Shown in pieces: positions 26,036-36,500 of a stretch of DNA of 64,000 nt; within the stretch, counting starts at the first letter, position 1; every line of letters starts with the position of its first letter. The position numbers and the translations under genes were made by a program. The notes beneath the pieces were generated by a model that did not search any database, had not been told where the DNA came from, and worked only from the letters and a program-made list of their open reading frames with translations. The stretch is taken from NCBI GenBank assembly GCA_018268015.1, contig JAFDXJ010000036.1:1-64000 (forward strand), read 5' to 3'. This DNA comes from Bacteroidota bacterium. GTDB taxonomy: Bacteria; Bacteroidota; Bacteroidia; Chitinophagales; Chitinophagaceae.

Positions 26036-28225
26036 TTATTTCATCTCACCCGGATGATATTGCTTTTCAGCATTTTTCAGAACATCATCTTTATAAAATA
26101 ACACGTCTTTAAATTGACCTTTGGCATACATCCATCCCTGGTCAAAAAAATGTGGCGACTTTATATCACCGCTTTCACCTCCGGCCAATAATGATTTGGC
26201 TTTTATTTTGTCTCCAAACTCTACTGCACAAATAAAACTATTTCCATTCACCCCATATCTTTTTAGGGTACCAGGGAAACTACGGCTGCTGTACGACGGA
26301 ATCATTCCCCAGGTGGAAGAGGCAAATGCTACAGGGTAACTGGGTGCTGTGTCATCAAAATGTTCATTCATATTATTGCCAATTCTTTGAAACCGATTAA
26401 TGTCACCCCAGGGTATATCCCATTTCCCAAATGTAGATTTCAAGGTTTCCACTGTTTCAGCAAAGGCAGATAACAATGTTTGAGCAGATGCATCCGCAGC
26501 AAATAATTTTGTTTTTTGAACAATATCATTTTCCTCATCTTCTATCACAGAAGTTTTAAAGATAGCCGGTAATAATTTTTCCCCCCAATAAACAGCCAGC
26601 GTAGTTGCAATGGAATTTTCTCCACAATGATAATCCCACTTTTTGATGATGGCCATTGGATCCGCCAATGAAGTTTTTGAACTTCCATTTTGATATGGAG
26701 TCTTATCATATGCTTTTATCAATGCCGGGATTAAAATTTCAAATGCAGCCAAATAGGTATCATACCCTTTTTCAATGACTTTATCAAGCGTATAGGAATG
26801 TTCATTTCCAAGGATACGCAATGCATTAATGCCTCTGAAATTCTGCCCATCCGGGGCCATATAAGGAGGATAATTTTCTTTCCGTGGACTATATGCACCA
26901 GCTGCTGTATATGGTGTAGAATTACAATTCTCCAGCCAGCCGTTAGGCGGATTATATATATGTACACTTTCATTCACACTGTGCAATCCTTTCCATTCAG
27001 TTGCTGAAACGGTACCATCAACTGGCTTGGACCAATCATAATTCGTGTCCCTGATAGGAATAAAATTCCCATGCCAATATGCTATATTCCCTTCAGCATC
27101 TGCATAAACTGTATTGTTGGATGTATTAGCCAGCAGATTCATGACCTCCTTATATTCTTCAAAACTCTTTGCTTTTGTACGCTGCCAACTTTGAATGAGT
27201 CCTTTAATATCCCGATTATTCGATTTCACACTTATCCAATGGCCATCTCTTATAGCCATTACAGGGCCATGACCGGTATAAAATGTCGTAAAAGATTTTG
27301 TGGAAACGTCTTGCCCATCTTTGTAGGCTATCTCAATTTTCTTTTGTATTACTTTTTTTTCTGTATGATCATATTGATAATAATATTGATCGTCATTCTT
27401 GGTAACTGTTTCAATGTATGCATCAGAAACATCGGTATAGCTGGACGTGTGCATCCAGCCGCAATGTTCATTAAAGCCCTGGTAAACGAAAAACTGACCC
27501 CATGTAACAGCGCCATAAGCATTGAGCCCTTCTTCACTCACCACATGCACTTCCGGGCGAAAATAAAAAGTAACATGGGGGTTAATGTATAAAATGGCAT
27601 GATGGGATGCAGTAATGGAAGGAGCAAATGCAAAGCCATTAGAACCCGTGGGCGTTTCCAGTTCTACTTGTCTTTTTGTGATAGGAATGGCAGTGCCTCC
27701 ATAAAAGTTTTGTAACTCATCAACGCTAATATCGGCAATACTTATAGCGCCAATGCTTCCATCTGTCCAGAGTAGAGGATACCAGGGTTCAAATTTGTTT
27801 AATAATTTTGGCTTCACATCTTGATGTGTATATAAATAATAATTGATCCCATCAGCAAAAGCATTACATAATTTTTTCAACCAAAATGGGGATGTTTCAT
27901 AATCCAGTTTTGCTTCGGTGGTATCAATAATCATCCGGATTAGCAAGTCATTATACAAATCCTTATCCCCATTTACTTCAGATAACCTTCCAAGCTTTTC
28001 AATATAATTCAATTCAACCCGGTAAAAATCATCTTCACACTGCGCATATAACAAACCGAATACTGCATCAGCATCCGTTTTCCCATATATATGTGGAACC
28101 CCATAATGATCACGAATAATGGTAACATGCATGGCTTGCTGTTCCCATTTCTGAACATCCGTTTTGCTGATTGGTTGCGCAGAAAGGGTCAAAGGGTAAA
28201 GTAATAGCAGGTATATTTTTTTCAT
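26036..28225 (-). CDS. penicillin-acylase-family Ntn hydrolase (S45), exported
   Basis: 729 residues from the ATG at 28225, where a signal peptide (MKKIYLLLLYPLTLSAQ) begins; the frame extends 28 codons further upstream. IIRDHYGVPHIYG near residue 36 is the usual alpha-subunit start. TPTGSNGFAF near residues 192-200 holds the Gly-Ser cleavage site, with Ser195 as the new N-terminal nucleophile of the beta chain. Relatives cleave amides of penicillins, acyl-homoserine lactones or other N-acyl compounds; the substrate cannot be told here. It converges with the aminopeptidase gene, 31 bases between stops. Confidence 0.9.
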   Translation of the reverse strand: MKKIYLLLLYPLTLSAQPISKTDVQKWEQQAMHVTIIRDHYGVPHIYGKTDADAVFGLLYAQCEDDFYRVELNYIEKLGRLSEVNGDKDLYNDLLIRMIIDTTEAKLDYETSPFWLKKLCNAFADGINYYLYTHQDVKPKLLNKFEPWYPLLWTDGSIGAISIADISVDELQNFYGGTAIPITKRQVELETPTGSNGFAFAPSITASHHAILYINPHVTFYFRPEVHVVSEEGLNAYGAVTWGQFFVYQGFNEHCGWMHTSSYTDVSDAYIETVTKNDDQYYYQYDHTEKKVIQKKIEIAYKDGQDVSTKSFTTFYTGHGPVMAIRDGHWISVKSNNRDIKGLIQSWQRTKAKSFEEYKEVMNLLANTSNNTVYADAEGNIAYWHGNFIPIRDTNYDWSKPVDGTVSATEWKGLHSVNESVHIYNPPNGWLENCNSTPYTAAGAYSPRKENYPPYMAPDGQNFRGINALRILGNEHSYTLDKVIEKGYDTYLAAFEILIPALIKAYDKTPYQNGSSKTSLADPMAIIKKWDYHCGENSIATTLAVYWGEKLLPAIFKTSVIEDEENDIVQKTKLFAADASAQTLLSAFAETVETLKSTFGKWDIPWGDINRFQRIGNNMNEHFDDTAPSYPVAFASSTWGMIPSYSSRSFPGTLKRYGVNGNSFICAVEFGDKIKAKSLLAGGESGDIKSPHFFDQGWMYAKGQFKDVLFYKDDVLKNAEKQYHPGEMK

Positions 28226-28229
28226 TAAA

Positions 28230-28237
28230 CAAATATA
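28230..28237 (-). promoter_or_regulatory. -7 box TATATTTG before the S45 hydrolase
   Basis: Exact match only four bases before the ATG at 28225; the message would be almost leaderless, or a different promoter further upstream is used. Confidence 0.3.
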
Positions 28238-28365
28238 AGTTTTCCAAGTATCATTAAATGATGAAAATAAAGGGCTAAAAATTCTTTTGAATACATTTAA
28301 TGCCATCATTAGGCACTATGAATTATCCGTTTAATCATTTTCCTTTTATACCTAACAAAGCTCAT

Positions 28366-28373
28366 TAATTTTG
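28366..28373 (+). promoter_or_regulatory. -7 box TAATTTTG for the Dph6-like gene
   Basis: Exact TAnnTTTG match 16 bases before the ATG at 28390. Confidence 0.45.
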
Positions 28374-28389
28374 GTAAAAAAAAGGAACC

Positions 28390-29094
28390 ATGACAAAAAG
28401 AAAGAAAGCCGTTTTTAATTGGAGTGGTGGAAAAGATTCCTCATTAGCACTTTTTAAAATTCTTCAAGAAGATCAATTCGAAGTTGTTTCTCTTTTAACA
28501 ACAATCAATGAAGAAACGCACACTTCCTCAATACATTCCATTCCGCTCGTACTCTTAAAAAAACAAGCTGAGCGTGTTGGAATCCCTTTATATACCGTTA
28601 GCCTCTCCCGGGATCACATATCCTATGAAACCGGCATGACAAAAGCGATTGAACATTTTAAAATAAAAGGAATTAAGCACTTTATTTTCGGCGATATCTT
28701 TTTAGCAGATGTAAAATCTTATAGAGAAAGTAAACTCAATCCTTTAGGTATTGAAGTGATTGAGCCATTATGGGGCTTATCTTCCACAGAGGTGATGCAT
28801 GAGTTTTTAAAATCTGGTATTCAATCAAAAATAATCGTAACTCAAGCCGATAAATTAGGTAGAGAATTCATTGGCAAAGAAATTAACCAAGACTTTTTAA
28901 ATTCTATTCCACATGGAATTGATATGTGCGGTGAAAATGGCGAATATCATACGATTTCTTATGGAGGGGGACCATTTCATACAAAACTGGATTTTGAGAT
29001 AAAGAAGATTAATAAAATTTCATACACATTTAAAATGGATGATGGGGAGTTAAAAGAATTTGAGTACTGGCAGGCAGATTTATCCAACCCTTAA
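28390..29094 (+). CDS. Dph6-like ATP pyrophosphatase (diphthine-ammonia ligase family)
   Basis: 234 residues of the adenine-nucleotide alpha-hydrolase (PP-loop) superfamily. The PP-loop WSGGKDSSLAL starts near residue 11. The MJ0570/Dph6-type blocks GIKHFIFGDIF near 92, EPLWG near 125 and CGENGEYHT near 177 are present. Eukaryotic and archaeal Dph6 amidates diphthine on EF2. Bacteria lack diphthamide, so another amidation or adenylation is likely and the substrate is unknown. Confidence 0.88.
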   Translation: MTKRKKAVFNWSGGKDSSLALFKILQEDQFEVVSLLTTINEETHTSSIHSIPLVLLKKQAERVGIPLYTVSLSRDHISYETGMTKAIEHFKIKGIKHFIFGDIFLADVKSYRESKLNPLGIEVIEPLWGLSSTEVMHEFLKSGIQSKIIVTQADKLGREFIGKEINQDFLNSIPHGIDMCGENGEYHTISYGGGPFHTKLDFEIKKINKISYTFKMDDGELKEFEYWQADLSNP

Positions 29095-29222
29095 AAAAAT
29101 AATACTCTTTGAGATCTTGAATATTAAAATACACTATATTCTTTTATAGAGATTACTTGAATAAAGCAGTTATTTACTGTGTATTATACGTATTCCAAAA
29201 AATTGTGAAAAGAACACTCTTG

Positions 29223-29280
29223 ATATTACCAAGCTAATCACAGCAATCAAATTAGACTGCTGAATTGATTATGGTAATAT
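29223..29280. repeat. long imperfect hairpin in the gap before the giant gene pair's 3' end
   Basis: ATATTACCA (29223-29231) pairs with TGGTAATAT (29272-29280), then TAATCA (29235-29240) with TGATTA (29266-29271), and CAGCA (29241-29245) with TGCTG (29258-29262). These are 20 pairs in three nested steps with two three-base bulges. No T-run follows on either side. It may be the 3'-end structure of the giant operon or of the Dph6-like gene. Confidence 0.6.
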
Positions 29281-29350
29281 TTACCAGCTGCTTTTATTAT
29301 TGTATACTCGAATGAATACCATACAAATCATAAAAGAAACATCAGCCATT

Positions 29351-32300
29351 TCATTCTGTACAACAAACTTCAGGAACTTCCATTAAAGTAGAAGTGCGTA
29401 ATATTCTATGAAAGCCTAAATCGGTCGTTAATGGTCTTACACCTTCATCTGGGGTATAAGAAAATGGTTGTTGAGAATTGCCTTCAACGGAGTACCTCCG
29501 CATATATTCAGCATGTATTTTGCTTTGCATTTCATGCATTCCTTCTCTTATGCCACCCATATAATTTTTAAAATTTGTCTGTGCTGTTACGGTTTTTTTA
29601 TTATCAAAAATTTGATTGGATGTGTTTGAATGATCCATATCCCCGGATGTATAATATGCCTGTTCATATTGTTTTCTTTTTCCCGGAGTAATAAAAAAGT
29701 TTTCATAACCCGGCATCATTTCCACACATAAAACACTTAAGGGGCTATCTTTCGGCAAGCCCATTTGATCCAATAAATATTCAACCTCCGAATTTAGCCA
29801 TCCGGTTAAACCTTGTGGGGTAGCATCCGAATTGATAGTAGATGCATAAAGGGTCTTCTTTTCTTCCGGAATAATTAATTTTCTATCTGATAATAAAATA
29901 TTTCTCATATCGCTGTCATCAGCCATTCTTACCTGTGCATATAAAAGTGCCCAAATTTCTGTTCGTGGCGGCTTATTGGTTACATTTCTTCCATCAAATA
30001 CGGTTTGAGCATAAGGTGCCGAAACTGTGATAAATTTCTCATTTCGGTTTGGTACACAAAATAATTGTGGAGATGGATGTTGTATCCCCGTACTTCTCAA
30101 TGCTCTTCCAAAACGGCCATGCGCAGTACTCCAGGGAATTTTATGGCCTACCCGGAATTCATATGTGTACATACCAAACATCTCAAGTGATTCAGTATGC
30201 ATACCGGGTGGCAGGGGCAATATAAAATGCACCTTGCTATCCGTTGCAGGGATCATTTCCTGCATAGCAAATAAGCCTGCTCTGTCATCACTGGAGGAAG
30301 GACTGATTGTACGAATGTATTCCGGATCTAAAGGTAATGAGGGTTCTTTTTTGGCAAAGAATAAATCTAATTCCCATTGTGCCAATAACACATCAGGCGC
30401 ATAATTCAATACCCGGGCAAAATAAGTATCATACGTATTTTTAAGTGGCTCTGCAAATTCTATCCACAAGTATTTTTTCCGGTTTTCGGTATTTGCATAT
30501 TTTTCATCCCTTTTATAAGGGCTCATTGAAATCCCGGCGCTTACAATTTTAGGAACTTCCGCAGGAGGTATCGTGATCGGCAAATGAAGGTAGGTAATGA
30601 TCTCTTTATCTACTTTCAAAGTAGGATTTTCATTCGTTTTAAAATGAACTTCAATCCTGTAAGCTACGAATATTTCATCCGGGAAATCTTGCGGATTTTC
30701 TTGCTTTGGTTCCACAGCATCTATAAAACAGGCATAAGTTTGCGACCTGTCTGCATTGATTAAAGCAGTAAGATTAATTGCCTGCTTCATCGTAATATCT
30801 CCCACTAATTCTTCTTTTGCAATGGCCTGTATGTCATTGTTATTAAAAATTTCTTCTGTTGAATTTGACTCCAGGAATTCTTCACGATTGGTAATTCCCA
30901 TAGCATTCATTGCAGTTCGCAGAAATATTTTCCTTCTGAAAACAGATAGGCTTGTCGGCATGATACCATCCCAACTCCAGTCCCTATTAATCAATAAAGT
31001 AATTGGGACAATCCAATGATTCAGCAAATCACTTTTTGATGAAAAAGTAATACTTGTATTATCTGGTGAAGCTGTATTCCTGATAAAGCGGCTTACGCCA
31101 AATTGCCAGCGTTGGCCTTCTCTACCTATTAAAGACATTCCCTTGGAATTGGCGCCAATAGCAGCTGACAGCCGGTCCATTAAAGTAGGTATTTGATTGG
31201 AGTCTGCAAGGTTTTCAATAATTAATCTATTAAACGTTGTTACACTCAGGTTATCTTCAGGTTGCAAATAAATGCCTCTGATCATCATTTCCTCCCCGGT
31301 CGCTTTAAAGATATTTTTTTCCGATTTAGCCGCTTTCCGGGTCATAAAAGTAGTTGGCGTCCCTTTCAGCTCTATACGATTATACCCCTGATTATCAATA
31401 CCTCCATAGTAATCCGTTTTGCTTTTTGTGATAGCTCTTACCGTAATGCGGATATCTCTGGCTGTAGGTAAAACTAAATCTGTTCTTTGATTGATATCAT
31501 TATTGCCGGAGGTATTTAAACCAAGATCATCTAATTGTGTACTTCCTGAAAAAGCCAGGGTCAGAGCATCTATAAAATTTAATTCCAAATCCATCTTGCT
31601 GGTTAATGATGGATCAAATGCCCTTCGTGTTACATACAAAAAAGCAAAATTTTCTTTAGCATTTAATTTTCTAACTGTGGTATCTAAGGCAAGAGATCTC
31701 ACTTCAACAGTAATTTCTACTGTATCCACATCAGGATCAGGTAATCCAACTCCTCGTTTTAAATTTCCCGAAATAATATTATTTGCATCATCAATTAATT
31801 TCTCTACACCATCGGAATATGCTCCAGTAAATAAAACAGAAGGGTAGCCAAGTAGTGGCCGCTTTAAAGTAATTTTTGAAGCAGTAAAAAAATCTGTATC
31901 CACCGTTGGTAAAATGGATATAAAGTCAACCTGCTGTGGAATAACATGTCTTTTAAAAAGGCAATTCGTGATTGGTGATGGTGCATCATATTGAGGTTCC
32001 ATTTCAACTATAGGGCCACCACCGGTAATATCACTCATACGAATACGAAACTCGTATTCATGGCCATAGATTAATTGAATATTATTCAGGCCGGCCGGTT
32101 GATAAAAAGTATTTTTAGTTGCTTTAAAAGGTTGATCATCTACAGGATCATAATTATTTTTCGGACTCAGGTGATTAGAAACAATTTCGTCCTTATGATA
32201 AATAGCAATGGCATCTTCATCTTGTAATGCAAGACTTTTCCCAATCCATTGTGCAAAATATGCCGGTAACCAAAAATGGGAGCCGGGCCCCTGATCCGGC

Positions 32301-33517
32301 TTTGTGGGATATACATCAATTCCTAATTCCAGCTCATCATTTTTCGAACCAATTTTTTCATCATCCAGATAAACATCCTGTTCATATTTAACATTACAAA
32401 GAGAAATCCATTTATTAACCGGATCTCCTTCTTTGACTTTTTCCCGCACGTCTACGCGATATTGAAAAACACCCAAAGGCGCATCAGCTCTGGAGCCTGT
32501 TCCGGGGTCTTCCATCATTTGACGAGCATGCCATTCAGCTATTTGTTCGTCATCCCACCCAAGCCTTATACCAATATCACTTGTAACAGGAGATTCATCG
32601 TCTTGTTCCTCATTGAGCAGGTGATTACTAATGGGCTGGGAATGATGAACTATTTTACAAAATCCATCATCGTATGCAGCAGCTTCTGCAAACATTTTAT
32701 CAAGAATAGCTGTCGAAGGTGCTATGGGTTCATCAGAACCCGGAGGGTTTGCATTCAATAATACAGGAAAGACTACTGCAGAAAAAAGATCCCTGTTTTT
32801 AGTTAAATCCAATGCCGGAATGCGGGCAGCATATCTTTTTACGAAATTTGGATCTGCTGAAACTTTTGGGAAATAACTACAGTCAGGATGCAAATCAATG
32901 TATAACCAACCACCATTTTTAAAAGAATGATCAGCAAGTTTTATTTCCAATAATTCATGAATAAAGCCGCATTTCTTCGCCAATTCTTTGTGACGGAGGC
33001 AAAAAGCAAAGATTTTACCCCAACTGGTTTCATCTGAAATAGCAGCTCCAAAATTAGGATCAGGATCAGGATTATTTTTTATAGCACAATGATATTCATC
33101 GCCCGTTACGGTAACCTCCTTATTTCTTGCAGAAGTAAAATTAAATGCTTCCCGGTAAGACTGGGGTAAATATTTTTTCATTACCTGGAAATTCTTCATG
33201 TCTGTTCTGGCATCCGCCTGGTTAGCTGTTTTGGTTATTTTAAAACGGCTTTCCAGTGAAGTAAAAATATTTTGAGCTGCTGAAGGAATTCCTGTACCAG
33301 CGAGGTCATAAACTGTTGCTGGCAAATCCAATCTCGGGTAATCATCTAATGCATTTATAACAACTGCCTGCAAATGCATATTGGCATTGACCCAGGCAGG
33401 GCTCAGGTCCGTTGTGGTTAGTGGATTATAATTTCGGAGAATGGATAACACATTAATAAATAAAGTACTTCCTTCATGTTTTTGTGGAAATGCTATTAAG
33501 CTTATTTTGGGTATCAT
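29351..33517 (-). CDS. giant protein of unknown function (1388 residues), second gene of a tandem pair
   Basis: No family recognised. The ATG start encodes MIPKISLIAFPQKH, with no signal peptide, no lipobox and no membrane helix, so it is cytosolic or exported by a route other than Sec. The sequence is mixed alpha/beta, acidic, rich in Asp, Pro and Asn, without internal repeats that I can see. Recognisable stretches include a His/Trp-rich block (residues about 190-215), YGHEYEFRIRMSDITGGGP near residue 490, and a fibronectin-like feel in the middle third. It ends with two adjacent Cys (VCCTE). It starts 19 bases after the stop of the 1711-residue gene, so the two are one operon. Base composition resembles the neighbours. 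Confidence 0.85.
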   Translation of the reverse strand: MIPKISLIAFPQKHEGSTLFINVLSILRNYNPLTTTDLSPAWVNANMHLQAVVINALDDYPRLDLPATVYDLAGTGIPSAAQNIFTSLESRFKITKTANQADARTDMKNFQVMKKYLPQSYREAFNFTSARNKEVTVTGDEYHCAIKNNPDPDPNFGAAISDETSWGKIFAFCLRHKELAKKCGFIHELLEIKLADHSFKNGGWLYIDLHPDCSYFPKVSADPNFVKRYAARIPALDLTKNRDLFSAVVFPVLLNANPPGSDEPIAPSTAILDKMFAEAAAYDDGFCKIVHHSQPISNHLLNEEQDDESPVTSDIGIRLGWDDEQIAEWHARQMMEDPGTGSRADAPLGVFQYRVDVREKVKEGDPVNKWISLCNVKYEQDVYLDDEKIGSKNDELELGIDVYPTKPDQGPGSHFWLPAYFAQWIGKSLALQDEDAIAIYHKDEIVSNHLSPKNNYDPVDDQPFKATKNTFYQPAGLNNIQLIYGHEYEFRIRMSDITGGGPIVEMEPQYDAPSPITNCLFKRHVIPQQVDFISILPTVDTDFFTASKITLKRPLLGYPSVLFTGAYSDGVEKLIDDANNIISGNLKRGVGLPDPDVDTVEITVEVRSLALDTTVRKLNAKENFAFLYVTRRAFDPSLTSKMDLELNFIDALTLAFSGSTQLDDLGLNTSGNNDINQRTDLVLPTARDIRITVRAITKSKTDYYGGIDNQGYNRIELKGTPTTFMTRKAAKSEKNIFKATGEEMMIRGIYLQPEDNLSVTTFNRLIIENLADSNQIPTLMDRLSAAIGANSKGMSLIGREGQRWQFGVSRFIRNTASPDNTSITFSSKSDLLNHWIVPITLLINRDWSWDGIMPTSLSVFRRKIFLRTAMNAMGITNREEFLESNSTEEIFNNNDIQAIAKEELVGDITMKQAINLTALINADRSQTYACFIDAVEPKQENPQDFPDEIFVAYRIEVHFKTNENPTLKVDKEIITYLHLPITIPPAEVPKIVSAGISMSPYKRDEKYANTENRKKYLWIEFAEPLKNTYDTYFARVLNYAPDVLLAQWELDLFFAKKEPSLPLDPEYIRTISPSSSDDRAGLFAMQEMIPATDSKVHFILPLPPGMHTESLEMFGMYTYEFRVGHKIPWSTAHGRFGRALRSTGIQHPSPQLFCVPNRNEKFITVSAPYAQTVFDGRNVTNKPPRTEIWALLYAQVRMADDSDMRNILLSDRKLIIPEEKKTLYASTINSDATPQGLTGWLNSEVEYLLDQMGLPKDSPLSVLCVEMMPGYENFFITPGKRKQYEQAYYTSGDMDHSNTSNQIFDNKKTVTAQTNFKNYMGGIREGMHEMQSKIHAEYMRRYSVEGNSQQPFSYTPDEGVRPLTTDLGFHRILRTSTLMEVPEVCCTE

Positions 33518-33536
33518 AATAATATTATTTATTTTC

Positions 33537-36500
33537 TTAAGCTATTTGCCTGGTTTCCTGCCAGGTTTCAGTTTCATGAATATTAATCACAAACACAATA
33601 CTAATGTCTATTCTGAATGACACCTGGGCAATACAATCTGTTCTTCCTGAGCCAATTTCTTTATGTATTTTTCCACTGGCTTCAATGAGTATTTGTATGG
33701 TTACTATTCCGCCAAATATTTCAGCCCGGCCTTTGAAAGTAATAAATGCAGCTACAGTAATTTGGGTAGTATCTAATGACATCTCTATACCCACACCATA
33801 ATATACGCTTACGTTTCCTACGACCGGGATACCAACCATCAACTCCACACCAAATCCCAACTTCAAATAAAGACCAGGCCCTTTAATAGTATCTGCAGAG
33901 ATTTTCAAATTAACTTGGCCCACTGCATAAATTGTAGCAGCGGCAAGACTAACACACATCACGTGTAATTCGGCACCAAATTCAATAAATGCACCGGCGC
34001 TTAATGCCGGCAATCCTGCCGGTGGTAATTCCATGCCCATATTGAAATAAACACCCAACTTCATGTTTGCTTTTAATCGTAAGGGTGTTGTGGGGCCATC
34101 CAGATAGGCGGGTGGAAATTGCAATACCGGAATTTCTTTATCTGCCTGAAATTTGTATTCCCAATTATTGGGGCTATTACTCATGGCAATCTGCAGGCCT
34201 TTTTTTACAATATCTGCATAATCATTGCTGGTACCAATCATTTCGAGGATCTCCAAAATATCAATGATTGGTTTAAGGCCATGGCCGGGTATTAGTTTTG
34301 GCCCTTTAAATTCAGGACTTTCGCCTTTTGCAGTATCAAATTTTCCTGAGATCATAAATAATCTTTCCATTCCCACCAGGTCCACGACCATGGTAACATC
34401 ATTCATTTTATTTACCCAATTATTTACCTGGCTATTGATATCAACATTTAAAATTCCATCGCTTGTTTTATTGCCATCTGCATCGGTGGCAGCATACTCT
34501 ATATATACTTTTAAAATACCGGGTTTGTCAATAAAAGTGAATGAAAAGTTTTGGAATTTTTGTTGCAGCATTTTTGCAATATTCGTTGCTGCTTTATCAA
34601 CCATTTGAAACCCTTCTTCAATTATTTTTGTGGCACAGCCTGCAGCATCAAAATCAATTTTTTCCAATCCATCCAGGTTTGGAAACAGCCCTTTACTATT
34701 TAATAATTTATATGCATCACCCAGGTCAGGCATTGTACTATGCAAAAGCGCTTCTCCCATCTTGAAGAATGGGTTTCTGAAAAGAATTTTTTGCGTATCC
34801 GTATTTTGTAAAAAAGCATACTGCGTTTCCCTGTCTTCCGCATTTTTAAACAATTCAGGAATTGCTGTAATCTCTTTTGGATGCGATTGATCCGTCACTA
34901 TCCCATTTATTAATAATCCTTGCCTGATTAAAGAAATTGCAGTTTCTGTTACGGGAACAACTTCCTTACTGGATTTAATATGTTTAGCAAGACTCCAGCT
35001 CCCATCTTTTGGTAACACCGGCATCCCCTCAACAGCTGTTGCAAAAACAATTTTTCCGGATGTATTCAGGCTATGGTTCACCTCTACCCTGCTTACTCTC
35101 ATCTTTTGTCCGCTTCCATGAATATTCACCATACAATCTACCGGGCCGCCTAATCCATTTTGAATGTTTAATACTTTACTAAAGAATTCTGGTGAGAGAA
35201 TAACTCCCTTAGGCGCTACCTGTAAATAACCTATCATTTTTTTAGATGGCACAAGTCGACCAACCGGAACACCATGGGCATCCTTTGTGGTGCCATCAAT
35301 ATCCGTTATATATACGTCCGCATCAAAATAAACCGGAACCATTTCTACTTTGAGATTAACTCCGGCTCCTACAGATACTGCCAGGCCGGTATTATTGTCT
35401 ATATAAACACCGTAATTTTTGAACCAGTTTTCTTCAAGCGGGGCAAGGTCATTTTCTACTATATTTTTTACATTAAAGACTCCTTTTACCAGTCCCGGAT
35501 GGAAATCATAATCAATTGATGGCTCTGCCAGTGTTTTGAAATCATATACACCATCACTATCCGCTCGCCAGCCACTATCAACCCGATATTCAAATCCTGT
35601 ACTTCCTCTATGCATGGTTATAGTGCGCACAACCCTGATCCCCCATGGATAAATAATACTCCTAACCTGGATAATTTCTTTAGCCACCCTGCCACGCCAT
35701 ACATCGAATATGGCCTGTGAAACCTGAGCTATTTCAGCTTTCTTATTGAGCCAGCTACTAAAGACCTGGGCGCCATATCCTGTGAAGTCATATCTTTCTA
35801 ATGGAATGCCTCTTTGAATAAGGCCATTCACTCCAAACTCATTATTAAATATTTCAGTAGGTGTTTTACCCAAAATACTCCAGGAACCATTCACATATAT
35901 ATGGTGCACATTTGAATTCTGAAAAGTTTGCCCTTCAAAAACGGTGTTACCTTCATTAGGATTTTTTCCTGCCCTGGTAATTATTTGCCACCCGGCCTGA
36001 GTGCCATTTCCAAATGCCGCTTTTAGTAATTCTATTTGGGCACCTTTAGTATTGGGTGTTGGGTAGTAATGATTTTCCTGGTCATATCGCCCAATGGATG
36101 TCATTCCATTTGGCAATGTAAAAATACTCCATGCCTTGAAGTGACTATCCGATGGATATTGATCGGTTAATTCTTTTACTGCCGGTATAGGCGCCATAGT
36201 AACCGGTTTGGTACCCGTATTTCCAATGATGGCTGGAAGTCCATCATCATCAAATTTCAAAACACCCAGTGGAGGATCCCATGGTGTAGGTGGGTTATTA
36301 ATATCCGCTGCAGGTATATTAAATAAGGGTTCCCAGCTTATTTGTGGTACCGTGAAGATGCGTACAAAGCGACTGGTAGCAACAACATCCATTCCTTGAA
36401 TAGCAAAAGGATTTTCCTGCTCATCATTATCTTCAATAACATACTTTTCTCCAAAAATGAGTCGTTCATCCGTAAAGCCAATATTAATGCCCAACAAATC

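Noticed and set aside
26036..28309. S45 hydrolase start at 28309
   Set aside because: The 28 added residues precede the obvious signal peptide at 28225 and overlap a -7 box.
30027..30404. Plus-strand open frames inside the two giant genes
   Set aside because: They are antisense shadows without protein character; the giant frames themselves are uninterrupted for over 9 kb.
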